DNA of 64,000 nucleotides from Cylindrotheca closterium. Taxonomy: Eukaryota > Bacillariophyta > Bacillariophyceae > Bacillariales > Bacillariaceae. The stretch lies in the NCBI GenBank assembly GCA_933822405.4, contig CAKOGP040001858.1, positions 62,001 to 126,000 of the forward strand. Reading direction: 5' to 3'. Below are positions 31,270 through 43,700 of the stretch, piece after piece (the first letter of the stretch is position 1; the number at the start of each line of letters is the position of its first letter). The notes beneath the pieces are model-generated. The model ran no database searches. It was not told where the DNA came from and saw only the letters and a list, made by a program, of their open reading frames with translations. The position numbers and the translations under genes are program-made.

Positions 31270-32084
31270 AAGAAGAAGTTGAATTACTCGCTACGTACCA
31301 ACTTCTTCTTTTGCCTACCACTACTACTATTGACTACTATTGACTATACTACGAAGCGCGCGCGACGATGTATACAAACGCAATGTCCAAAGCCTACAGA
31401 CTACCTACCACACTGTATTATACTACTGTACAAATTATAAACACCACACTCACTACAACATACCGGTAGGATTAAATCAACTAGCCTTTAATTTTTCCTC
31501 AATACTACTTTATCCAACACCACGACTACCCTACAATTTATATCAAATGATAGCCAGTGCCAGTGCTCAGCAACTTTCTGTCATTCTGACGATTTCACTT
31601 ACACTATTGATTATATAACTTTTGCATGGATAGCCTTTTTGCAATCTGCTACTGTAGTGTCAGTTCTCAGATTTCTTGTCATTCTGACGATTTCATCTGC
31701 AATTTCAGAGCACATTCCGAGAACCCTTCACAGAAACTGCTTCTGTGCTTCTCTCCTCTCACATTGGGCCTATCCATATATTAATAGGCCTGTCCGTCTG
31801 CATTCTATTCTACCGACTCTTGCTTCTACCGTACATATATACTGTACTGTAAGTACTGGCTGTCCTTTAGGTCCGGAAGGTGTATGTCCGTTTGTACGAA
31901 ACCTCCGGAACAAAGAATAGCGACGGAAGAAGTTCAGACCACGTCAACTTTTTTCCGAAAAACTTCAATCCGTGAGAGAAAATCAAAAAAGGGCTTGTGA
32001 TGCTTTGACAACAAATCTCCGTCCACGTATTATAATATATTGTGTATTAATATAATAGCACTACTGGAATAATCCAAGATCATA
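31270..32084. other. Intergenic region with a local duplication
   Basis: About 815 bp. A ~100-bp unit is duplicated: gtcattctgacgatttca occurs at 31580-31597 and 31678-31695, each preceded by a cagt(g/t)ctcag block ~20 bp earlier. TACCGGTA lies at 31461-31468. Frames here start with TTG only and were rejected. Confidence 0.6.
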
Positions 32085-33575
32085 ATGAAATACAAGAGCG
32101 AAGTTTGTCCATATACGAAAAGTCTGCAAAGTTGCATCGCATGTGATGCTTGTGGAATCCCCAACCCACCCAGTCGTTGTGCCACCTGTCAAATGACCTA
32201 TTATTGTCACGAAGCATGTGCCAAGAATCACTGGCAAGTTCATAAGTCTTACTGCAAATCGCCCAAGGATATTTTGCAACAGAGTAATCTGATCTTGGCA
32301 GTCGAATGCAAATCTGGAAATGATAAGGTCTCCCCTTCGAAAGAACCGTATTCACACAGTGTGAAACCTTCAGGAGAAACTAGCACTACCCCAGAAAGTA
32401 CGAATATTTCGTGCGACATGTGCAAGATCGAATGCAAGGCTCCTCTCTACAACTACAAGACCAGCGATTCAGATGTTCCCTGTTGTGACCTACGATTTTG
32501 CTTATCCTGCATCAATCATTATGAGACGATCTCGACGTCACTCGTGACTTCCTCCTCGTCCTCGAACAGCAGCAGCAACGCCAATCCAAAGTGCCCCTGC
32601 TGTCGATCCACCGAAGAGCCAAACGCTGATGTTGCTAATGATAATGATGGTGAGAATGCGAGCACCGACAAACGCAAATTCCAGTTGCTACAAGCAGCGC
32701 TCTGGGCGGCCAAGGCTGCATCGGCGTCATTTCTGATCGAATCGGATGGAACATTAGCCAATGAGAAATTCCGACGACAGCCCCACCAGCATCCACTCTT
32801 GGTGAAATATGCCAACAAGGGATTGGACTTTGTCGAGACTTTGTTGGACGAAGATTCTAGTAATACGGCAGCCAAAGTTCTACAAGGGCGGATTCTGGGT
32901 TTGATTGGGGCGCCCGATTTGGGCCTGACACTTCTGAAGGAGGCGGTGACAAAGTTATTCAAATCATCCTCGTCCACGTCTGTTCCTGTGGACCAGCAGA
33001 AGAAAGTCGATGAACTCATGGAACAAGTCAAGCAACACATGATGGTGGCTGAAATGGAACAAGCAGAGGCCTTACTAGAAGAGATTCAGAACATGCGAGA
33101 ACAGAAATTTGTCCTCTTTGTCCAACCAAATGATATCATGGAAGTCAGGCTAACGATTGCTCGGCTAGAGCTTCAAAACAAGGATTTCGTAGCTTGCCTA
33201 GCTGCTTTGAAAGAAATTGTAGCAATTGCATCATCAGAAGAAGAAGAAGAAGATGGTTCTTCTTCCGCTGCCTCCTCCTTGACGCCTGATCAATTGTTGA
33301 ATGCCTATCTTTTATTTGCCAAGTGCTTTGTCGAAATGAAGCAATATGACAAGGCGCTTGAAGCTAGCAAGTTGGCCATTGGCATGAACCGTCATTATCC
33401 TCGAGTGTACAAGGAACTTGTCGAAGCTCGTTATGCCAAGGGCGAGGTAGAATTGGCCAAAGGTGCAGCGGGTCGGGCAGTACTGTATGAGACGCCATGG
33501 GACGAGCAAATGAAACGAAGCGTACAGCAGACTTATGCCGATCTCTTTGGCGACCCAATCTATACAGAGGCCTGA
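32085..33575 (+). CDS. MYND zinc finger / RING-like / TPR protein
   Basis: Single exon, 496 residues from ATG 32085. Residues ~17-57 form a MYND finger (CIACDACG, CATCQMTYYCHEACAKNHW, HKSYC), a protein-interaction module. A second Cys/His cluster at ~108-170 (CDMCKIEC, CCDLRFCLSCINHYE, CPCCRS) is RING-like with a Ser/Asn-rich insert, but spacing is atypical and I would not claim ligase activity. The rest is helical, with TPR-like repeats (NTAAKVLQGRILGLIG, LNAYLLFAKCFVEMKQYDKALEASKLAI, YPRVYKELVEARYAKGEVELA). Possible adaptor or ubiquitin-linked scaffold. Cytosolic, as no targeting signal is visible. Confidence 0.78.
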   Translation: MKYKSEVCPYTKSLQSCIACDACGIPNPPSRCATCQMTYYCHEACAKNHWQVHKSYCKSPKDILQQSNLILAVECKSGNDKVSPSKEPYSHSVKPSGETSTTPESTNISCDMCKIECKAPLYNYKTSDSDVPCCDLRFCLSCINHYETISTSLVTSSSSSNSSSNANPKCPCCRSTEEPNADVANDNDGENASTDKRKFQLLQAALWAAKAASASFLIESDGTLANEKFRRQPHQHPLLVKYANKGLDFVETLLDEDSSNTAAKVLQGRILGLIGAPDLGLTLLKEAVTKLFKSSSSTSVPVDQQKKVDELMEQVKQHMMVAEMEQAEALLEEIQNMREQKFVLFVQPNDIMEVRLTIARLELQNKDFVACLAALKEIVAIASSEEEEEDGSSSAASSLTPDQLLNAYLLFAKCFVEMKQYDKALEASKLAIGMNRHYPRVYKELVEARYAKGEVELAKGAAGRAVLYETPWDEQMKRSVQQTYADLFGDPIYTEA

Positions 33576-33700
33576 ATATCACTATGATAGCTACTACTAA
33601 TATGAATTGCCAAATCAATCCACTTCCACCATGCATCCCACGTTAGCAACTTCGTAAATTTTTATCTTTTTTTTTTGAACTTTATAGTCACTTAACCTTT

Positions 33701-35041
33701 TTATAAAGTTGAGCGTGGTACATTTTTACTTTGTTCTCGCTCTGCTTCTAATTCTTTTGCCCGTTCTTCTCGTCGTGCCCCAACACCACCTCCCTCACCA
33801 ATCTTTTGCAGTGGAAATAACACTATTACTGCGGTCATGTTGTCCTTGGAGCGTAGTTCCAAACATCGATCCAGTACCTCTTCTGCCATCAATCCGACAT
33901 TTGATTCACCTTCTTCCAACATTTCAGCAACCTCCATGACGCATTCTTGGTTGCTTCGGACATCCCAAATCCCATCACAAGCGACAATTATGAATTCATC
34001 TTGATCTGGGTTTCGGTTCTGTACAATGACATCGGGTACTGGAGATACCTTTTGATCTTTTGGCAGCATTGTTTGGACTGGCTGTGGCTCATCCTCTGTA
34101 TCCGAATTGTTCTTATTACTATTGCCAGCCAAGACTGTTGGCATGTTCTTGAAGCGAAAGTCTCCCAACCCCCGGCTCACGGCCAAATCACCTTCGACAC
34201 GGCCCCCAGCGACATATCCACCACCTTCCCGAATTCGTCGCTCTTCCCCTTCATCATCTGGCTTGTGATCATAACTGAGTGGAATTGCCTTGTTTCCATT
34301 CTTGGAATAGACAGCTCTCGAGTCACCAGCGTTGGCACAGACCAAGTGGTCGGGTGTTATCAAGACAACACAGGCTGTGGTACCAGAGTCATCGCTAGGA
34401 TCTTCTGGGGCAAGTGCTTGATTCTGGTTGTCATGTTCGTTCAGCGTATTGACATGCTCCGCGGCAGCTTGCATCATGACATCTTTTTCATCCGATGACT
34501 TGTCGTCGTCGCCGCCATCTTCGTCGCCGTCGTTGGCATTCGGCTTTGGTGGTGGTGCTTCGTCATGATAAGGGGTATCGGCGTCATCGACAGGGGTTCC
34601 TTCCGTAGCCAAACCAATTTCTTGATCCAATTCAACAAAGGCATCCTTCAACGCTTGTTCCAAACAGTCCAAAAGCATCCGTCTGGTCGATTCTACTTTT
34701 CCCTTTTCGGTTTCACTTGTGGAAGCTTCCAACAGAGTGGCATATTCTTGCCATTTGGACTGTTTGCTCAAGACGCGACAAAAGTTTCGCCCGGAATACT
34801 TTGCGGCAAAGGTCCCACCGTGTCCATCAAAGACGGCAAAGATCCCGTGGTTGGGTATGGTGACTTTTTTGTTGTTGTTGCCGTCGTCGTCAGCAAGATA
34901 ATACACGGTGGTTTCCGCAATGTGAGCATCTTCCATGTGCACTCTCCAACCCTGCATGGAAGATAATCCATATTTGTATTCTTTCGTTTCACCCTCATGT
35001 GTCTCTTTGTCTGTCACTGGACTTCCCAAGAAATTTCCCAT
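33701..35041 (-). CDS. PP2C-family protein phosphatase (PPM)
   Basis: Single exon, 446 residues from ATG 35041. Metal-dependent Ser/Thr phosphatase. Motifs in order: YGLSSMQGWRVHMEDAHI, FAVFDGHGG, SGTTACVVLI, CANAGDSRAVYS, SYDHKP, LAVSRGLGDFRFK, FIIVACDGIWDV and KDNMTAVIVLF. The metal-binding Asp residues in these motifs are all present, so the enzyme should be active. An acidic, Asp-rich insert of about 70 residues (GDEDGGDDDKSSDEKD) sits inside the catalytic domain before SGTTA. The N-terminus MGNFLGS fits N-myristoylation, suggesting membrane attachment (inference). It is divergent from the PUS10 gene. The typical family domain is ~290 residues; the excess is the insert and the charged C-terminal tail. 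Confidence 0.92.
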   Translation of the reverse strand: MGNFLGSPVTDKETHEGETKEYKYGLSSMQGWRVHMEDAHIAETTVYYLADDDGNNNKKVTIPNHGIFAVFDGHGGTFAAKYSGRNFCRVLSKQSKWQEYATLLEASTSETEKGKVESTRRMLLDCLEQALKDAFVELDQEIGLATEGTPVDDADTPYHDEAPPPKPNANDGDEDGGDDDKSSDEKDVMMQAAAEHVNTLNEHDNQNQALAPEDPSDDSGTTACVVLITPDHLVCANAGDSRAVYSKNGNKAIPLSYDHKPDDEGEERRIREGGGYVAGGRVEGDLAVSRGLGDFRFKNMPTVLAGNSNKNNSDTEDEPQPVQTMLPKDQKVSPVPDVIVQNRNPDQDEFIIVACDGIWDVRSNQECVMEVAEMLEEGESNVGLMAEEVLDRCLELRSKDNMTAVIVLFPLQKIGEGGGVGARREERAKELEAEREQSKNVPRSTL

Positions 35042-35514
35042 TTCTTATTGATTGATGGGCTGAATAGCGAATGTGGTGTTCCTTTCGTGCGTGAGGTTGT
35101 GTGAATGGGAGGAAGTCTATCCTACCGTTTGTGAATGTATAATACTACAGTATATGATATCAGTAATATCAGGTCGAGGTCTGAATTCAGAGGCAGGAGA
35201 AAAAATCAAAGGTTTCTTCTTCTTTGGATGCCAATAAAAGAAAGTCTTTCTTTTCCTTCCCAACGCAATGCTGATGCTGATGCTTTTGCTTTTGCTTTTG
35301 TATTACTGAAGTGCTCAAGAGGCTGGAAGGTGAGCAAGGAAGCAGCAAGGGCACACAAAAGAGAATTCGAATAATATTTATTTTATTCAATTTCGATAGG
35401 TGGATGGATGCTGGCCTAATAACTCTTCACCACACAGTACAGCTTATTCGGTCATTTGTATCAAAATTCTGAGGCGGAATTTTGCTTGTGGAGCTTTGCT
35501 CATTTTTGACAAAA
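35042..35514. other. Divergent promoter region (PP2C / PUS10)
   Basis: About 470 bp between two divergent genes. Contains a (atgctg/atgctt)-type run near 35267-35300 and A/T-rich DNA. No separate coding frame accepted. Confidence 0.5.
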
Positions 35515-37515
35515 ATGTTGAAACGTTCAATGGATTCTGAACTCCTGATTCCGTTTGCCAAACCACCAAATAATCTTTTCAATTTGAAAAACATGCCCAT
35601 CAAAAATTCATCCACCACAATAAATAATTTACATTCATCAACTTGTCATCATCAGCCGAACACTATCTCAGCAAACGCAATGGCTTCTGCAAAGAAGACT
35701 AATATCCCCACGGATAGCACCGAGACGTCACATCAATCACCAGCTTCACATTACATCTGCAACACTTGCCGATCTTATCTCGCAACAAAGGATGATGCTC
35801 CTGATGATGATGATGATGATTCTGCTGAAATAAGTCTTGAGACGGTTTGCTCCGTCTGTCAAAACTTGTGGAATCCAAATTCTCCCACTCTCAAGCAGTC
35901 ACTCGAGCAAGCATGTCAAATCTATGGGGGAATGTCGACCAATCACTTTTCCACCTCGAGCATTACCATTAGCCTTCCTGGAGAATTGAATCTCAACTAT
36001 CGAAACGCATCATCATCATCTGCCAAGCCATTTGCTTCTTATATCAAAGATCTCAAGCTATTCCTTGCAAAGGAAATTCAAAAATTATACAAACAGAGTC
36101 ACGACAAAGAAGACTCATTGCCACCGATTCTATCCATAGACGAGCAAGGGTTCTTGATGATACACTTGCAGTGTGTTCCACCCAAACGAGACGACCAAAT
36201 GATGGAACGAAATACGAAAAAGAAGCGCAGCCGATGGCGTCCCTATGTCACTCAAGGAGGAGATCCACGTGTGAATTTGGAGTCTCGATTGCAACAGCAG
36301 GGAGGTTACCAATGGCACAGCATGACGGATGCCGAAAAACTATCATTGTCCAACTATCAACCACCCCTGGAGATGAAACCCATGGAGTATCACTTTGCTG
36401 TCTTTCGAAAGCCAATCTATATTTATGGTTACTATACAAAAAGCAGAAGAGACGTATCCCAGTCACCCTTTGTAGTCATGAGGGAACAGAATAATAAACA
36501 AGGCGACGTCAACAATAAGGATTCGGCGGGACGAACTGAAACCGAAGACCTACAACATCAGCCACCCAACAAAAAGAGAAAAAAGGTGGCAGAAACACTT
36601 GGAATTACATCCGTCGAAGAACAGATTTGCAATCCCATTGCCGAAATTCTCGGAGGAATCTCGACTCAAAACAATGTGTCGTCCGTGTTGCCATCCCAAG
36701 GAAATAATGCTTCTTCTTCTCCGTTGTCGTCACAAGCACCACCAACATCATCGAATGTTCAATATGGCATGTGCAAGTTCCATGCATCGGGAAGAGAAGA
36801 TATGGATGTACGAATGCTGATCAGGCCCAACAGCAATACTCTTGGTAGGCCCTTTTGTGTTCAGCTCATCGACGCCAAGCAGGCTTTGCAATCTCAAGAT
36901 CAATTGAATGAAATTGCTCATCGGATCAATCGCACTACGACCAATAATGATATTACAACAGACGATGATTCAAAGAATACTAATAATAACAAATGGAAGA
37001 GTGAATTGTGGCATGGACAAAATCCATATGGAGTAGGAGTCTGCCCAGAAAAGCTTTGCTTGGCACCAGCTAATGCGTACTCCAACCTCCAATCGGACAC
37101 CGAAAGTAAAGTGAAACACTATGGTTGTCACTGTTGGTCCGAACGAATATTGCCAAAAGGTAACGACGACAATGACGACAAAGAAGAAAGTGGAAGCAAT
37201 AATCAAAAGATCACAGCGCTGTTATTTCCAGAATTGAAACTTCCCCTGACAATCCAGCAGCGAACACCACTACGAGTGGTGCATCGACGAGCCAATTTGG
37301 TGCGCGAACGACAAATCCTACAATTGGATGCCTGGCGGGTGGACGATCATCACTTTCGACTGGAAATGAGTACTCAGGCAGGGACCTACGTCAAGGAGTT
37401 TGTGCATGGTGACTTGCTACGGACGCAACCAAGTATTGCTTCCATCATGGGGTGCAAGACGAACCTGTTACTCCTTGACTGTGAGGGCATTCAACTGACC
37501 GACATGACAGCCTAG
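35515..37515 (+). CDS. PUS10: tRNA pseudouridine synthase Pus10
   Basis: Single exon, 666 residues from ATG 35515 (the frame extends further upstream but only with a TTG). Pus10 makes pseudouridine at positions 54/55 of the tRNA T-loop. Visible: two CxxC pairs near the N-terminus (CNTC, CSVC) for the zinc-binding part, the catalytic region HASGREDMDVRML (~420) with the active-site Asp and GRPFCVQLID, and the C-terminal STQAGTYVKEFVHGDLLRTQPSI, typical of the family. Asn/Asp/Ser-rich inserts (for example NRTTTNNDITTDDDSKNTNNN) interrupt the catalytic part, common in diatom proteins. A GAT microsatellite encodes an Asp run at ~98. Nuclear or cytosolic; no targeting signal was seen. Confidence 0.88.
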   Translation: MLKRSMDSELLIPFAKPPNNLFNLKNMPIKNSSTTINNLHSSTCHHQPNTISANAMASAKKTNIPTDSTETSHQSPASHYICNTCRSYLATKDDAPDDDDDDSAEISLETVCSVCQNLWNPNSPTLKQSLEQACQIYGGMSTNHFSTSSITISLPGELNLNYRNASSSSAKPFASYIKDLKLFLAKEIQKLYKQSHDKEDSLPPILSIDEQGFLMIHLQCVPPKRDDQMMERNTKKKRSRWRPYVTQGGDPRVNLESRLQQQGGYQWHSMTDAEKLSLSNYQPPLEMKPMEYHFAVFRKPIYIYGYYTKSRRDVSQSPFVVMREQNNKQGDVNNKDSAGRTETEDLQHQPPNKKRKKVAETLGITSVEEQICNPIAEILGGISTQNNVSSVLPSQGNNASSSPLSSQAPPTSSNVQYGMCKFHASGREDMDVRMLIRPNSNTLGRPFCVQLIDAKQALQSQDQLNEIAHRINRTTTNNDITTDDDSKNTNNNKWKSELWHGQNPYGVGVCPEKLCLAPANAYSNLQSDTESKVKHYGCHCWSERILPKGNDDNDDKEESGSNNQKITALLFPELKLPLTIQQRTPLRVVHRRANLVRERQILQLDAWRVDDHHFRLEMSTQAGTYVKEFVHGDLLRTQPSIASIMGCKTNLLLLDCEGIQLTDMTA

Positions 37516-37701
37516 CAGCAGATGAATCCCCAACGTGAGGATGATTGGGCATCCTCCTGGGGCAATGTAATACAACCAGATTGCTTACGCAACTCACTTG
37601 CTCTAGTCTTACTACTATACTAGTAGTAGCTCTGCCAAAGGAATGAAATAATCATGGGATCATAATGCGGAATTAATTCAGCTATAGTTGATAATACTCC
37701 A

Positions 37702-40700
37702 TCAACCCCGTCTTCCACGGCTTCTGGTTCCCTCACGTCCTCCACTTTCCTTTGTCGATGTTGCATCTGAGTGTCTAGTCCTCCTTGTACCTGTGGTGGT
37801 AGATGGTGGCAAAGATTTTGCTCGCTTTTGTTGTTGCTGGACTACCTTCTTGGTAGACATTTCAGGAGACTGAGCGAATCGTTTTGGAGTGCGACTTCGC
37901 CGCCCTCGTTTGGTTTCAGCCACTGGCGATGGATCAGGTTCTTGGACCTCTGCCTTGGTGTCTGCAACCAATCGCTTGGGAGTGCGATTTCGCCTACCTC
38001 GCTTGGTTTCAGCCACTGGCGATGGATCAGACTCTGAATTGGTCTCTTCCACAAAACGCTTGGGAGTCTGGCTTCGTCTCCCGCTCGGCTTCTCCGCCCT
38101 GAGTGAAGACCTGCTGCTGCCCAGTGTCATGGTGACATTGCTGCCAGCAAACAAATCCCTGACGGATTCGCCAGGAACAGTCATGACTTTTCGGAACTTG
38201 GTGCTTCGCTTGGATCGTCTTTTGTTTGGGTCTTCTGGACTTTCTTCTCGTTCTAGTTGAACAATTGCTTCGGGTTCTTCAGCTGGTCTCTTTCGAGGCC
38301 GACCACGTTTCCCACGTGGTGATGTCACCGTCGTGCTCGATACTCTCAAGTCGTCCTCGCCGCGTTGCCTTTTCCGCGGTTGCCCAAGTGGTAGCTTCAG
38401 TTTTGGTTCTAGTGATTGTTCTTCCTTTCTCGGTCTTCCACGACCTCGCTTGCGTGGCGTTCCGTCGACAGGTTGGGAATCCAAAGGATCTGGATTGGCT
38501 GAGCGCTTTCGTTTTTGTCTCGACTCTTCATTTTCGACTCTTGGGTCCACCTTTCGCGGTCTTCCACGTTTCCGCCGAGGCGGTTCTTCGTCGATCAAAT
38601 CTGCGGCAATATTGCTTGGTCGTCCCCTTTTTCTTTTCGGGGAAAGATCAATCTTGGACTGATCAAGGTAGCCTTCATCTTCTGAGTCGTTTTCTCCATC
38701 CGAATCTTCATTGACCACTATTTTCCGTGGTCTCCCGCGTTTTCGGTTTAGCCTCGCTTTATAGTCCCGTTGCGCTCGCTTGTAGTCGTCTCGTACACCT
38801 TCAGATACAAGAGGTAGCAGCTCGTCAATCGTCAGTTCCTCTTCATCCTCGTCGTCGTATTCCACTCCATATAGATCCGATTCGTCATCAGGAATGCGAG
38901 CTACTTTCCCTTCAAATTCACCATGATCATCAAAATGCTTCTTGAACTTGGTCCCAACTGGAATGACCGGAGGCGGGATATTCTTTTTCCGTGGTGTATA
39001 GGCCGTCTTTGGGCGTAGAGACGAGAGCTGCTTCAACAGTGCCCCCAAGTTCTGCATCTGTTCGTTTACAATCGCTTCAGGTACAAGCGAAGGAGAGTCT
39101 TGTCGAGGCGCAGGATCCCGACGAGGGGCCACAGGTTTCGCTGGCCTTTGGGCTTCAATCATCTTGTATCGTTCTTCTACCTTCTTCTGGTACTCTTCCA
39201 TTTCTTCGTTGTATTTCTTTCGCTGCTGTGCCTCTTCATCAACATAATACTGTCTCGCTTCGTCTGCCAAGTCTCGCCACATGTCAGCAATGATTCTGCT
39301 CACGTCCGAGTTTGCGACACCTGGATTCGCTTTCTTCACTTCAACTCTTTTTGAATTTGCGAATTGAAAATATGCGGGATATGGTTTCTGTGGCACCGGG
39401 ATGTCGTCGTGCGGAATAGCTTCCTCGTCAAATCCAGACGCGGTTGAGGCAGCGGAAGCTGCAGCCTTTTCAAGCTTCTCGTGGTACTCGTCCATTTCCT
39501 TCTCATATCGTTCTTTGTCCGCATTGGAAAGATCTTCATATTTCTTTCTACCCTCCTCGTCCAAGGCTCTCCAGCGCTCACCGAGAATCTTGCCAACCTC
39601 TCTGAACTCAGTTGATGGATCATCTTCAAAAATCTTTCTTCGGAATTCCTTACAAAAGAAAAAGTATGCTGAACTGGCTTTCTTCGGTCGATCGATTGGT
39701 TCTGTTGCAACGGGAGCCGTAATATTGATGTCTTGCTTTGGGGTGTTATCGAGAGCGGAGATTTCATCATCCCAGGCAACAAACGATGTCAGTCTTGCTC
39801 CAGATACCACGGCACATCTATCAAGGATGCCCTTGAACTTGGCTTCTTTGCCAGTCTTGTTCGTGTTACGACAGTGTTGCTTGAATTCACGGGCAAGATT
39901 ATTGGCTTTGCGCTTGCACGCCGAGCATTCACACCTCAGGCAACAGATGGGGCAATGATCTAGCTGGTATAGTTCGGAGCTGAAATCAAAGCGTTCCTGG
40001 AAATCACATAAAGGTTAGAGCAATGAGTTTGACTGCGTCGAAACTAGTCCCAAAACTTACCATCGCATGACGAAGACAATAGTTGTGCGTATCATGCAAA
40101 CAAGCAAAGCCATACGCGGCATCAGAGCGCTTGTGGCAAATATGGCAATATGCGTTCTTCTTTTTCACTAGGAGGCCCACTCCTTTCGGACATTTTCGTG
40201 CGCAGTCTTTTTGTGATGCTTGCCTCGCCCTACTCAAGACTTCTCCAAGGTAATCAAAATCGTCACTCTCTTGGGGCTTAGTTGGAGCCACCGCCTCAAG
40301 TTTTGCCGAAGATTCAGAGGAAGCTTTTTTCAACTTTTCGGGGTCTGAAATGGCTGCCGTTTCATCTTTCTTTTCATCGTTCTTTTCATCTTGAGTTTTG
40401 ATGGGATCACCATTAATGTCAGGTTTTGCCTCAGCATGTTGTTCGAAATTTTCCTGCTCATTCTCTGTAACCAGCTTCTCAGCCTTCAAATCACCGTCAT
40501 CGAAGTCAGGTTTTGCCTCGACAGGATGTTCAATGTCTTCCCGCTCAGCGTCTGGAGCAGGCTTCTCAGCGTTCAAATCATCATTTCGACTACTGCTGGA
40601 ATCAGCCGCTGGCTTTCTTGCCAAAGGACCATGATCCGATGATTTCGTTTCGCCCGCATCGTTTTCATTCGATTTCTGTGCAACAGTGGGCTGGGCTGCG

Positions 40701-43700
40701 GATGTTTGTTGGCCTGCCTGCGCTTGCTGTGCCTCCTTTCGCTTTTCTTTTACCGATTCAAGGAATTTAATAGCTGATTCGTATGACTGGGCTTCGTCAA
40801 CTTGTTTTCCAGCTTTGCTTTTTCTGTACTCTGCAATAGCGAGTTGATAAGCCTTTCGCTGAGCCGCCTCTTCATCCATATATTTGTTGCGAACTTCGTC
40901 ACTTGATGACTTCCATAGGTTCGATAGTATCTTGGATATCTCACTTTTACTCGCCCCTTCATTCTGATTCTGTATTTCGGTGCGGCGTTCATTCAAAAAC
41001 TGGAAGTATGCGGGCATTGGACTTCTTGGGAACGGATCGACCGCTACCATATCTCTCGAACCTGCATTTTTGCTATCCGTATTGCCGTCTCCACCCGATT
41101 TGATTTCATCTTCGGTATTCCCTGAGGAATTACATTTGTTGCAAAACCAGTCACCGTCCGGAACATTGCTCAGTCCAATGCAATCTGCATGAACTACAGT
41201 TGGGCAACCTTCACAGCAAACAAGATCTCCGCTCCGTCCACATACAATGCAATAGATGTAGTGTCCGTCTGATTCATCGACTGGGAAATAAGAACGAATG
41301 AAGTCATCTCCCAACCTTGAAGGGGCTTGCGACAGCATTGTAGCCTCCTTTTGAAGCATCTTGGCCAACTCGAAAGTTGTTCTTGCTTTCTTGAAGTTGT
41401 CCGTGGGGTCAGTCAACTCACTTTCAAAGCTGCCAACGATACGAGGGCCGCCAATTGCCTGTGTTGAAAGTTGGCTACCACCTTTCATTCCGCTGGTTCC
41501 ATTTGGTGTTGCAGCTGCTATCAGACCATCGACTCCTTGACCATTCTTGAAGAAATCGGAAAAGGCAAAGTCGACATTGGCATGGGATTTTGCTACTCGG
41601 CACGATAGCATTGAGCTGCCGGCTACTTGACATCTGACGCAAGCGGCTCGTCTTCCTGGCTGACCGATTAGAACCCGACAAAGCTTGTCATTGCGTTCCA
41701 ATTCATTAGACCCTAACACACGCGCACCTTCTGAGCCGTCGTTCTCCACACCAGATGCCTCTATTTTCCCGTTGCATCTAATCCGAATTTTCATTTGACC
41801 TTTGAACGGTTGGGTCAAGTCTGAAGGGTCTCTGGTGACTGCTGATAGCAAGTACCGAATGTGGCGGATTCCTTCTTCCTGCAACTTTGTTTCCTCTTCA
41901 GAATTGGACTTGTCTTGCGAGACCCCATCTGCATCATCACTTTGTATTGGTAGCCCAAAAATATGTTGCAAAAGACCAGTGTCTGTCACACACAGGATTG
42001 CCTATCGATTCAAAAAGAAGTAATTGAGTTGTTTCCTGGAATTAGGCAGGGGTAGAGAGATGAGTTCACGTACCATTGTGTACAGCTTTCGTATTTTTTC
42101 GATTCTTCGAATCCATTCCTTCTCTTCGCCCTGTAGACTTTGGAATTCTTCGTTGTCAAACAAGCTTTCCCTGACAACAGGCGCCATGGTTTTTGCAACA
42201 GATTCGTGTGAGCGTGTTTTCTGCTTTGCGTCCTTAGCATCGATCATCTTTGTTGGTTTTGAGTTTTTTGTAGTTGTATGTAAGTACTTCGTGATTTTCC
42301 GAAGCGATACCTGGTTCCGTTTTCGTGTCGTGGCATTTGAAAGGAGGTAGAGGACAGCAGTAACATAGGACTCGGTCAAGTCGTTCAATATGGCTGCTGG
42401 CTGTCGGTAATACCCGTTCTTTACTCGCAAACAGATCTGCTCCAAAGACAGAAACGGAAGAGGAAGCTTTGTTTTGAAGGTTTCGGCTGTATCCTCCTTT
42501 TCGGCGGCGACAGGGTCGCACCATGGTGGCAGAAAACATATTTTTGACAGCACTTTTCTTGCGTTAGCTTCCTTCTTGTCCTTTGTGGATGAATTCTTTC
42601 TTGATGAAGCTTTTTTTTGCGAAGAAGTTGGTTCCTCCTCGAACTCAGACAATAAAGTTTCAAATGATGGAAGAGCACGCGAAGTAGGTGGCTTCGTCGC
42701 CACACGCCGTTCTGCGTTGGAAAAGCAGGACTTGGGATCAACAATATCAGGATCCGTTTCCGCTAAACATCGTTTCTTGATAATATCGAAACAAGTCGCA
42801 ATTGATGTCCGATTTGGTTGAGGGATCCCAGTCGGTCCAGTTTCAGAATGCAACTTGGATTCTCCACTGCAATCTAGAACTCTATAGTCTCGCTGCGTTT
42901 CATCCTTCGCAAGCCATGCAGGTCGAAGGAATGATGACATCCCAATGTTGCAAGATGAACATTTCCAGCTGTGCTCGTTCTCTGTGAAACTACAAGGCCT
43001 CCAGCAGACAGTAAAAACTTTCCCTTTTGCCCATGGGTATGGGAGGCGCAAACCGATCGCAAGTACGGGGCTTGCTATATCAAAAGATTCGCCTGTCTCT
43101 TCTTTGCGTGGGAATGTGCTTCGAACACTGACAATGTTTCCGAGCAACCAATGACTTTCAAGTTTCGGCAATAAGTCATCAGCCGATTCGTCGATATCAT
43201 TTTCGGCGTCTTCGTCGTTTGCTGTCTCACTTGTACTGCTCGAAAAACGCGGTACTACACACTGCTCTTTGGCCAACGATTCCATATGTCCCTTGACGAA
43301 TTGTGCATGAAGAGACCGAGAATAGTGGACAACATCGCCACTTTGCGGAGCCCAATTCTGGATTTTGGCTTCCTGGCTCGCGCCATCATTAATAGTCCAG
43401 GAACCATCTTGGTCGAGCCTTTGCATCCACTTGCGGTAGAGCTTGCCTTCGTAGGGCGAATTCAACCAATCAGGGACCGTGTGGCCCTTTCCTCGTCTCT
43501 TGCTAGTATCATCCCCGACCACCGAAGGGCCGCAATTTTCGAGAACAAATCGTCGTCGCTCCTGCTCCGCCTTGATTCGGTTGCTTTGTTCCTTTACATG
43601 CTTTGCAAAGACATCAGATACCTGCCTTTTGATGCCCATAACAATATCGACGCATAGCTTTGCGATGTCAGAATTGAGACTGTTGTAAAGGAGGCAGTTA

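Noticed and set aside
39336..39782. Other-frame minus and plus open frames inside the giant chromatin gene
   Set aside because: Shadows of the HMG/AT-hook exon; they contain no domain while the main frame does.
42002..42073. Stop codon (TAG) ending the long bromodomain frame, which would make a separate gene
   Set aside because: It lies in a 72-bp segment bounded by gtacgt and cgatag; splicing keeps phase and joins to an exon that has no ATG near its start, so an intron is the better explanation.
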